From JBBRSC01 sp038245795 (GTDB taxonomy: Bacteria; Actinomycetota; Acidimicrobiia; Acidimicrobiales; Microtrichaceae): a stretch of 11,652 bases of DNA. Each line of letters begins with the position of its first letter. Position 1 is the first letter of the stretch. The stretch is from positions 1 to 11,652 of the forward strand of contig JBBRSC010000089.1 in assembly GCA_038245795.1 (NCBI GenBank), written 5' to 3'. A program made the translations under genes and the position numbers. The notes below the pieces were generated by a model. The model saw only the letters and a list, made by a program, of their open reading frames with translations, had not been told where the DNA came from and ran no database searches. Below, piece after piece: positions 6,827 to 11,652 of this stretch.

Positions 6827-8173
6827 ATGAAGAACCTGATGTCATCGCCGTTCGCTTTCGATCTCCAGGACCCGATGGCGTCATCGGTGCAGGCCATGGT
6901 CCGCTCCAACTCGGCGTGGGCGACGCAGCCGGTGCTCGATGTGCATCTCGACGACGACATGTTCAAACACAGCTTGGAGCTCACCTCGACGACGGAGCTG
7001 GGCGTGATGGCGTACTTCCGAGCGGGGATGCAGATCCAGGATGCTGTCCGCCAGATTGCCGTGTGGCATTTCGGTTCCCTCAGTGCCGTGGGCGATGTGT
7101 GTGATTTCGCCTCGGGTTACGGACGCTCGACGAGATTTCTTGCCGCCGAGATCAGCCCCGAGCGGGTGTGGGCGGCCGAGATCCTGCCCGAGGCCGTGGA
7201 CTTCCAGCACTCGGTTCTCGGCGTGCAATCGATCCTGTCCGAGACGGATCCGGTCGACCTCCAGATCGACCGGCGGTTCGACCTCATATATGTTTCATCG
7301 CTGTTCAGTCATCTCCCTGACCGGACATTTGCCGAGTGGCTCGATCGCCTCTGGGGACTGCTGACCGACGACGGCCTGCTGATCATGAGCGTGCACGATG
7401 AGTCGCTCATGCGAGCAGAGCATGGAGAAATGGGAGCCTCCGGCCACATCTTTCTTCCCATCAGCGAGGTCGCCGCGCTCGACACCGACGACTACGGCGC
7501 GACGTTCGTTGCCGAGCACTACGTTGCCGATGCGATTGCTTCGGTGACCGGCGAGCCAGTGACCGCCCCGCCGGGCTCTGGATCGATCGGCTATCGGCGT
7601 TTGGCCCGCTCGTTGTGCTTTCACCAGGACTTGTACCTGGTGCCTGGTCGGAACGGATTCAGTGAACGCGAACTGGACTTTGTGAAGGGCCCGACCGGAG
7701 CGGTTGACGAGTCGACCTTCGTCGGAGACGACTCAGTCGAATTTGTGGGTTGGTCGTGCAGCGTGGACGATCCATCGGAGCCGGTGTCCGTCGAAGTCCT
7801 CCTCGACGGAATCACCCTTCCGGTCACCATCCTCGATCAGGGAATTGCCCGACCCGATGTGGCCATCCATCTTGACGACGACCGTGCAGCGAATTGCGGC
7901 TGGCGGATTTCGGTTCCGCTGCGGCGCACCCAACGGCTGTCGGATTCTGTGCTGATGGTTCGGGCGCGAGCGGGCGATCGTCGGTTCGTGCTGCACTGCG
8001 CCCCGGCGCAGTCGTTCGTCGACGTGCCGCCGCCCCCAGTGCGGCGCGCCGAGCTGTTCGTTGCGCAACGGTTCGATCATTTGGCGCATCTGTTGCGCAA
8101 CGAAGGTATTGCCGGCGTCGGTCGCAAGGCATCGGGAGTGCCGCGGCGGATTGCGAAGCGGATCAAGCACTGA
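6827..8173 (+). CDS. SAM-dependent class I methyltransferase with extra C-terminal domain
   Basis: A 448-residue protein from ATG 6827. The reading frame stays open back to TTG 6725, and ATG 6770 is an alternative. The upstream stretch has less GC-biased third positions and no ribosome-binding site, so I prefer 6827. The class I methyltransferase core is clear: motif I DFASGYGR (about 93-100), the acidic end of strand 2 at AAEI (about 116-119), and FDLIYVSSLFSHLP (about 151-164), then LLTDDGLLIMSVHDE. These fold around S-adenosylmethionine. A separate domain at about 304-366 (VEFVGWSCSVDDPSEPVSVEVLLDG...RPDVA...CGWRI) resembles the beta-rich GWaxD/RPDV module I associate with glycosyltransferases and methyltransferases of surface-glycan synthesis. 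The C-terminus is strongly basic (RRIAKRIKH). The substrate is unknown; a carbohydrate or lipid-linked glycan is a guess from the extra domain. Confidence 0.82.
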   Translation: MKNLMSSPFAFDLQDPMASSVQAMVRSNSAWATQPVLDVHLDDDMFKHSLELTSTTELGVMAYFRAGMQIQDAVRQIAVWHFGSLSAVGDVCDFASGYGRSTRFLAAEISPERVWAAEILPEAVDFQHSVLGVQSILSETDPVDLQIDRRFDLIYVSSLFSHLPDRTFAEWLDRLWGLLTDDGLLIMSVHDESLMRAEHGEMGASGHIFLPISEVAALDTDDYGATFVAEHYVADAIASVTGEPVTAPPGSGSIGYRRLARSLCFHQDLYLVPGRNGFSERELDFVKGPTGAVDESTFVGDDSVEFVGWSCSVDDPSEPVSVEVLLDGITLPVTILDQGIARPDVAIHLDDDRAANCGWRISVPLRRTQRLSDSVLMVRARAGDRRFVLHCAPAQSFVDVPPPPVRRAELFVAQRFDHLAHLLRNEGIAGVGRKASGVPRRIAKRIKH

Positions 8174-8188
8174 CAGTGGGTCGGTCAG
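8170..8188. terminator. Weak hairpin spanning the convergent methyltransferase and amidase stops
   Basis: CTGAC (8170-8174) pairs with GTCAG (8184-8188) around a nine-base loop. A second CTGAC at 8199-8203 could compete for the same GTCAG arm. Both stop codons (TGA 8171-8173 on plus, 8185-8187 on minus) lie within the arms. Only 11 bp separate the two genes, so any terminator must be here. There is no T tract and the stem is short. Confidence 0.25.
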
Positions 8189-10671
8189 CGGCGGGCGCCT
8201 GACACGGTTTCGGGTTCGGCGATCTTGTCGGCAGTGACCTGTTCGGGGGTGAAGGCCACGTTCTTCCAGTTCTTGGCGACGAAGCGTTTCGTCTGACTGG
8301 TGAAGAGCGGGGAGGTTCGATCCTCGGTGTTGCCGTAGGTGAGAATCGAACGCGCCACTGGACCCTGATCGGTGAAGGTCATGGCCATGATGAAGCTCGA
8401 TCCGTTGTTGACCCAATAGCCGTCGTTCGTCAGTGAGGAGCCGTCGACGATCGGGTCGGGTCGTTTCGGGGTGGGTTCGAGGGTGCCCTTCGTTTTCGAC
8501 CAGCCGACCACGTTGGTCAGTCCCTCGCCGCCGGTCCCGCCCCCGATACCGACCCGATTCGGGTCGCCCTTGTCGAGGCGGCCGTCGTGTTGGACCTCGG
8601 CCAGCGGCACATCGAGCGCGAGTTTGGCGAGGGCCAAGACCTGCGTCGCCTTGCCGAGTGCCTTCAGGACCGGATCGCCAACGGCATCACCGGGGAGCGT
8701 GATTCCCAGCGGGGTATCGACCGGTTTGGTCGCGTCGAACGCCGTCGTGTCGTCCCATTTGGCCCCAGCGGCCGACCAGAATTCACGCCACAACACTGCG
8801 CCCTTCGAGTCGCCATTGAATCGCCCATCCCAGCCCTTGAGGACTGCGCACGCTGGCGCCAGGTCAACAGGAGCGACCGTGCCGGGTGTGCCGGCATCGC
8901 CGAGTGCGGGGATGTCCACCGTCGGTGTTGTTGTGCACCTGGCGACGACCTCGTCTTTGTAGATCCGTGCCGAGTACGCCTCGTTGCGAAGGCCCGCCTC
9001 GGTGATGACATCCAGATCGACCTTCTTGAGATCCTTGAGGACCGCGGCGTTCTCCCGGGTTCGCAGCGAGCGCTCGGTTCCCTGATCACCGTGCATGATC
9101 GAGTAGTCGCCGTCGAGCGTGCTGGTGGCGTTGGCCACCCAGAAGCTGTCGTTGGCGTTGAAGACGTGATCGCGCCGTTTGGTCTGGGGCATCTGGTCGA
9201 ACGGGACCAGGCCCGGATCGCGGGCACCAGGGACGTCGACCCAGTCGTTGGCGCTGGTGGAGCCGTCAAGGAGGACGGCGCCGTTGTCGGCGGCGGTCTT
9301 GGTGAAGGCGTCGTCCTTCAAGGCCTTGGTGTAGGCGGCTTGCGAGTCCTTCGAGAGGTTGGGAGTGGCGGAGGTGTCGGCGTACCAGTCGTTGCCTTGG
9401 TCGTCGGTGGCGATGGTGTTGAAGAGCGGGACACCGGTGAACTTCTTGTGGATCGCGATGAACTCGTCCATCGACTTGGCCTGGGCCATCGCGAGGTACT
9501 GGGGAAAGAATTCGTCGTCGGCCAAATTGGCGTCCTTGAGGGCGAGGGTGGTGGTCGCGTTCCAGCCGACGCCGGGGAAGTTGAGGACGGGTCCGTACTT
9601 GCTCGACCAGAGCATCCGCTTGGTGGGAGCGATGGTTCCGTCGGGTTGGAGGACGTCGATGGTGGTCTCGGTCGACGTCATCTTCGTGGGGGTGCCGTCG
9701 ACGAGATAGGTGGTTGGGTCGGCGGGTTGGAGGGCGAGCTTGTACGCAGTGAAACGGTGGCCAGCGGAGACGGTGTGCGTCCAGGCGATGTTGTGGTTGA
9801 AGCCGATGCCGACCGATGGCACGCCGGTGAGCTGCGCGCCGTAGATGTCGACGAAGCCCGGGACGGTCAGCTGGACCTCCCAGAACCGGAGGGCGCCTTC
9901 CCACGGGAAGTGCGGGTTGGCGAGCAGGGCGCCCTTGCCGTTGGCAGTTGTGTCGGCGCCGAAGGCCCAGCCGTTGCTGGCGATCGGGGCGAGGCCGCCG
10001 ATCGACGCGCTCTGCGCGGTGGCAGGTCCCATCTCGAATGACGCGGGCTTCGCAGTGGGTGCCGCGGCCGTTGGTGGCTGGGCGCTGCCGAGGTACTGCG
10101 CCAGGGCAGAGCTCGACGCGGAGAGGGTGATGGACCGGATGTAGGAGTAGAGATCTTCGGGCGTGAGTTCTCGTACCCACGGTGCGCCGGCGCACCAACC
10201 CTTGAGGTTCTTGCTTCCGATTTTGGCGACCGCTTCGCTCCAACCGGCGGCGAAGGCCGTGACGACCTGGTGGGTCTGGTCGTCCTGTTTGGCGTAGTCC
10301 TCGCGGGCGATGGCGTCGATGCCGATGGCCTTCCAAGCGAAGTCGCTGTTGATGTTGGCGTCGGCGTCTCCGGCGCCGAGGAACTTGGCGCGTTCGCTTC
10401 GGATTTTGATGACCTGATCGGCGAGGTCGCAGGCGTGGTCCTCGGCGCTGGCCCAACCCTGGCCGTACATGAGGCCCTGATAATCGGGCGCCGTGATGTG
10501 GGGCACGCCATCGGTGGTGCGGGTGATCGTGGCGGTGTAGCGCGTCGTGTCGATGGCAGTCGTCGGCGCATCCGGCGTCGCGGTCTTGTTCGCTGTGTCG
10601 GTGCACCCGGCGGCGAGCAGCCCGATGGCGGCGGTCGCGGAGAGAACGGACAGTGCGAAGTGACGGCGCAT
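8185..10671 (-). CDS. Penicillin amidase / AHL-acylase family hydrolase, predicted lipoprotein
   Basis: An 828-residue Ntn-hydrolase of the penicillin acylase family. These enzymes cleave amide-linked acyl groups (beta-lactams, acyl-homoserine lactones, lipopeptides) outside the cytoplasm. The N-terminus is a lipoprotein signal: basic MRRH, hydrophobic core, lipobox LLAAGC with C23. The alpha region shows DGVPHIT and YGQGWASAEDHACDL (about 54-84). The autoproteolytic site is IASNGWAFG with the nucleophile S232, which becomes the N-terminus of the beta chain. ANPHFPW with H254 and HVFNANDSFW, carrying the conserved Asn region, follow. The residue before the nucleophile is Ala, where many relatives have Gly. 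Maturation would give chains of about 209 (before spacer removal) and 597 residues. ATG 10671 is preceded by a TAGGTT -10-like element only eight bases away, suggesting a very short leader. The substrate cannot be predicted from sequence. Confidence 0.93.
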   Translation of the reverse strand: MRRHFALSVLSATAAIGLLAAGCTDTANKTATPDAPTTAIDTTRYTATITRTTDGVPHITAPDYQGLMYGQGWASAEDHACDLADQVIKIRSERAKFLGAGDADANINSDFAWKAIGIDAIAREDYAKQDDQTHQVVTAFAAGWSEAVAKIGSKNLKGWCAGAPWVRELTPEDLYSYIRSITLSASSSALAQYLGSAQPPTAAAPTAKPASFEMGPATAQSASIGGLAPIASNGWAFGADTTANGKGALLANPHFPWEGALRFWEVQLTVPGFVDIYGAQLTGVPSVGIGFNHNIAWTHTVSAGHRFTAYKLALQPADPTTYLVDGTPTKMTSTETTIDVLQPDGTIAPTKRMLWSSKYGPVLNFPGVGWNATTTLALKDANLADDEFFPQYLAMAQAKSMDEFIAIHKKFTGVPLFNTIATDDQGNDWYADTSATPNLSKDSQAAYTKALKDDAFTKTAADNGAVLLDGSTSANDWVDVPGARDPGLVPFDQMPQTKRRDHVFNANDSFWVANATSTLDGDYSIMHGDQGTERSLRTRENAAVLKDLKKVDLDVITEAGLRNEAYSARIYKDEVVARCTTTPTVDIPALGDAGTPGTVAPVDLAPACAVLKGWDGRFNGDSKGAVLWREFWSAAGAKWDDTTAFDATKPVDTPLGITLPGDAVGDPVLKALGKATQVLALAKLALDVPLAEVQHDGRLDKGDPNRVGIGGGTGGEGLTNVVGWSKTKGTLEPTPKRPDPIVDGSSLTNDGYWVNNGSSFIMAMTFTDQGPVARSILTYGNTEDRTSPLFTSQTKRFVAKNWKNVAFTPEQVTADKIAEPETVSGARR

Positions 10672-10679
10672 GGGTACTG

Positions 10680-10685
10680 AACCTA
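10680..10685 (-). promoter_or_regulatory. Possible -10 element of the amidase gene
   Basis: Read on the minus strand, TAGGTT fits TANNNT and ends eight bases before the ATG at 10671. Transcription would start within about two bases of the start codon. A GG-TAGG run overlapping it could alternatively be a Shine-Dalgarno on a longer leader. No convincing -35 was found. Confidence 0.35.
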
Positions 10686-10754
10686 CCGTGCGGGACCGGG
10701 CCGTCGACTGCTACGGGCGGTGGGTAGGTCCAGAGGCGGCGTGACGCAAACAAC

Positions 10755-11261
10755 GTGTCGCAACGGGTGTATCGCCAGATCAGGAAGACGCGATCGTGGT
10801 CAGATGAGATCGTTGATCTGATGAACAGCGGGGAGTTTCAGCGAGAATCGATTCTCCACATGCGCTCGCTTTTGTGTCGGACGCAACTGGACACGTTGGC
10901 GGCCTTGTGTCTCATCGATGAGGGGAGGTCTGATGCCGCGTTGCGAATGCTGCACGAGAGCGCCGAGGGGCTCCAGCGTGAGTTCTTCGAATTTCATCAA
11001 CGGCTGGAACGACTGACGAAGAATAAGCCCGACACGAGCATTTGGGACCAGATTCCTTTGTTGGGTGGGCGGTCGGAGGAGGCGCACAAGGCCGCGAAAG
11101 CCATGAGCCGGCAGTTCGACAAACATGTGTTCCCATTGATCGCCGATGTGACCAGTGCTGAGCCCATGGACGTGCATCTGACACATCAGGAAGTCTCCAG
11201 GATGTGCGAGGACCACCAGCGTCGTCGTTCGATGAGCGGCCGCAGGGAGCTTCGCCAGTAG
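10755..11261 (+). CDS. Hypothetical helical protein with HEPN-like R-x5-H motif
   Basis: A 168-residue, charged and probably all-helical protein that I cannot assign to a family. It has no signal peptide or membrane segment. Residues about 34-66 (LHMRSLLCRTQLDTLAALCLIDEGRSDAALRML, roughly) look like two packed helices, and the C-terminus is basic (HQRRRSMSGRRELRQ). R75-E-F-F-E-F-H81 fits the R-polar-x4-6-H pattern of HEPN nucleases. In the same stretch HESAEGLQ resembles the helical context of that fold, but this is far from proof. The start is uncertain: GTG 10755 lacks a ribosome-binding site, and GTG 10767 or ATG 10821 would also work. It is divergent from the amidase and lies about 100 bp ahead of a VapBC module. 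Confidence 0.55.
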   Translation: MSQRVYRQIRKTRSWSDEIVDLMNSGEFQRESILHMRSLLCRTQLDTLAALCLIDEGRSDAALRMLHESAEGLQREFFEFHQRLERLTKNKPDTSIWDQIPLLGGRSEEAHKAAKAMSRQFDKHVFPLIADVTSAEPMDVHLTHQEVSRMCEDHQRRRSMSGRRELRQ

Positions 11262-11307
11262 CTTGCGGAGACAGCGGATGAGGGCTCTTTGCAGTTGGAG
11301 TGTTTAA

Positions 11308-11342
11308 ATGCAATCTGCATGTGGGCATGCAACTCTGGCATG
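11308..11342. promoter_or_regulatory. Operator-like direct and inverted repeats upstream of vapB
   Basis: Two imperfect copies of ATGCAA-n4/6-CATG occur at 11308-11321 and 11327-11342. Across their junction TGCATG (11316-11321) and CATGCA (11326-11331) form a perfect 6-bp inverted repeat with a 4-bp spacer. The cluster ends a few bases upstream of the vapB -10 element. That is where VapB/FitA-type antitoxins, alone or with toxin, are known to bind palindromes and repress their own operon. The repeats are read directly; the operator role is inferred. Confidence 0.5.
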
Positions 11343-11347
11343 GGCGG

Positions 11348-11353
11348 TAGGAT
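11348..11353 (+). promoter_or_regulatory. -10 element of a leaderless vapB promoter
   Basis: TAGGAT matches TANNNT and is separated by exactly six bases from the A of ATG 11360. The invariant T thus sits at -7 and transcription would begin on the start codon itself. This is the classic actinobacterial leaderless arrangement and agrees with the lack of a Shine-Dalgarno. No good -35 is visible; the 17-bp spacer position falls in the repeat cluster (GCATGC). Confidence 0.55.
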
Positions 11354-11359
11354 CTCGGT

Positions 11360-11587
11360 ATGGGAAAGTCAGTTCAGATCCGGGACCTTGATGACGACGT
11401 GTACAAAATCCTCGCCGAGCGCGCAGCCGGTGATGACATGTCGGTTCCCGAATTCATTCGCCGAGAGCTGCACAGAATTGCTGCACGACCATCGCTCGAG
11501 GCATGGCTCGCCGGTACCCGCCGACGGTCGGTCCAGCACGACCGGTTGATCACCGAAGCAGCGCTCGACGAACTGCGCAGGGGCTGA
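11360..11587 (+). CDS. vapB: VapB/FitA-type ribbon-helix-helix antitoxin
   Basis: A 75-residue antitoxin. The N-terminus VQIRDLDDDVYKILAERAA...MSVPEFIRRELHRIA (about 5-42) is a ribbon-helix-helix DNA-binding domain: one strand followed by two helices, dimerising to bind the operator. The remaining tail (about 43-75) is the flexible toxin-binding part seen in VapB proteins. The likely role is to neutralise the VapC ribonuclease encoded next and to repress the operon with it. ATG 11360 is chosen because a TANNNT element lies at the exact leaderless distance. The stop at 11585-11587 is three bases before the vapC start. Confidence 0.88.
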   Translation: MGKSVQIRDLDDDVYKILAERAAGDDMSVPEFIRRELHRIAARPSLEAWLAGTRRRSVQHDRLITEAALDELRRG

Positions 11588-11590
11588 CGG

Positions 11591-11652
11591 TTGCTGGTCG
11601 TTGATGCCTCGGTGTTGTTCGAGGTAGTGATCGGATCCGATCGGGCAGAACC
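11591..11652 (+). CDS. vapC: VapC-type PIN-domain toxin (N-terminal fragment, runs off window)
   Basis: From TTG 11591 the frame reads MLVVDASVLFEVVIGSDRAE and continues past the window edge. VVDAS with D5 is the first acidic residue of the PIN-domain active site, and the spacing to vapB (three bases) is typical of VapBC pairs. VapC toxins are Mg-dependent ribonucleases that cleave tRNA or rRNA. An AGGGG at about 11579-11583 could serve as ribosome-binding site inside the end of vapB. Only 20 codons are visible, so integrity of the toxin cannot be judged. Confidence 0.8.
   Translation, partial: MLVVDASVLFEVVIGSDRAE

Noticed and set aside
8587..10041. Long open frame (484 codons) on the plus strand opposite the amidase gene
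   Set aside because: It is the high-GC antisense shadow of the amidase: its translation is a low-complexity run of Gly, Val, Asp and Arg with no recognisable motif, while the opposite strand has intact catalytic motifs.
8185..10671. Idea of a quorum-sensing unit: GNAT/LuxI-like synthase plus AHL acylase plus cyclic di-GMP enzyme
   Set aside because: The genes are separated, on mixed strands and without a LuxR-type regulator; the GNAT-like protein has no clear LuxI signature. Nothing but proximity supports a joint system.
11289..11549. Alternative 86-codon plus-strand frame over the vapB promoter and gene
   Set aside because: It overlaps a convincing ribbon-helix-helix antitoxin in another frame and would run through the operator repeats; the product has no recognisable fold.
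1..11652. tRNA, rRNA, insertion sequences, attachment sites or CRISPR arrays
   Set aside because: I saw no cloverleaf-like or rRNA sequence, no transposase or integrase, no terminal inverted repeats and no regularly spaced direct repeats.

Overview
The window is GC-rich, densely packed bacterial DNA with short intergenic gaps and GTG/TTG starts. It carries a TANNNT-type leaderless promoter and a VapBC toxin-antitoxin pair. Together these suggest an actinobacterium, possibly a marine or freshwater member of the Acidimicrobiia. That placement is inference: no rRNA or other marker gene is present. All coordinates and motifs were read by eye, and family calls come from motif recognition without any search.

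Layout, left to right. (1) The last 23 codons of an unidentified gene (1-72) precede a crotonase-superfamily protein (76-990). The crotonase stop overlaps, as ATGA, the start of a secreted/membrane DUF2207 protein (987-2930). (2) A short gap with two nested hairpins separates DUF2207 from a convergent minus-strand gene (2966-3754). That gene resembles the red chlorophyll catabolite reductase / ferredoxin-dependent bilin reductase (RCCR/FDBR) superfamily. Its start codon overlaps, within a single CATG, the start of a plus-strand GNAT-like protein (3753-4355). (3) The GNAT-like gene overlaps tail-to-tail by 11 bp with a large integral-membrane GGDEF-EAL protein (minus, 4345-6690). Both of its catalytic domains look intact, so it should be able to make and degrade cyclic di-GMP. 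(4) Divergent from it is a SAM-dependent methyltransferase with an extra C-terminal beta-rich domain (about 6827-8173). This faces a long lipoprotein penicillin-amidase/AHL-acylase family hydrolase (minus, 8185-10671). (5) The right end holds a small helical protein of unknown function (10755-11261). It is followed by a vapB antitoxin (11360-11587) with its own leaderless promoter and operator-like repeats, and by the start of vapC (11591 to the window edge).

Most genes look like independent units rather than one pathway: strand switches are frequent and the functions are heterogeneous. The tightest linkages are crotonase-DUF2207 (ATGA overlap), the divergent RCCR-like/GNAT-like pair sharing CATG, and vapB-vapC. 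The best candidate for something undescribed is the RCCR/FDBR-like gene with its head-to-head GNAT-like partner. No heme oxygenase, phytochrome or chlorophyll gene is visible nearby to explain a bilin reductase. The only stretches without coding sequence are short gaps, the largest being about 136 bp (6691-6826), 98 bp (11262-11359) and 83 bp (10672-10754).
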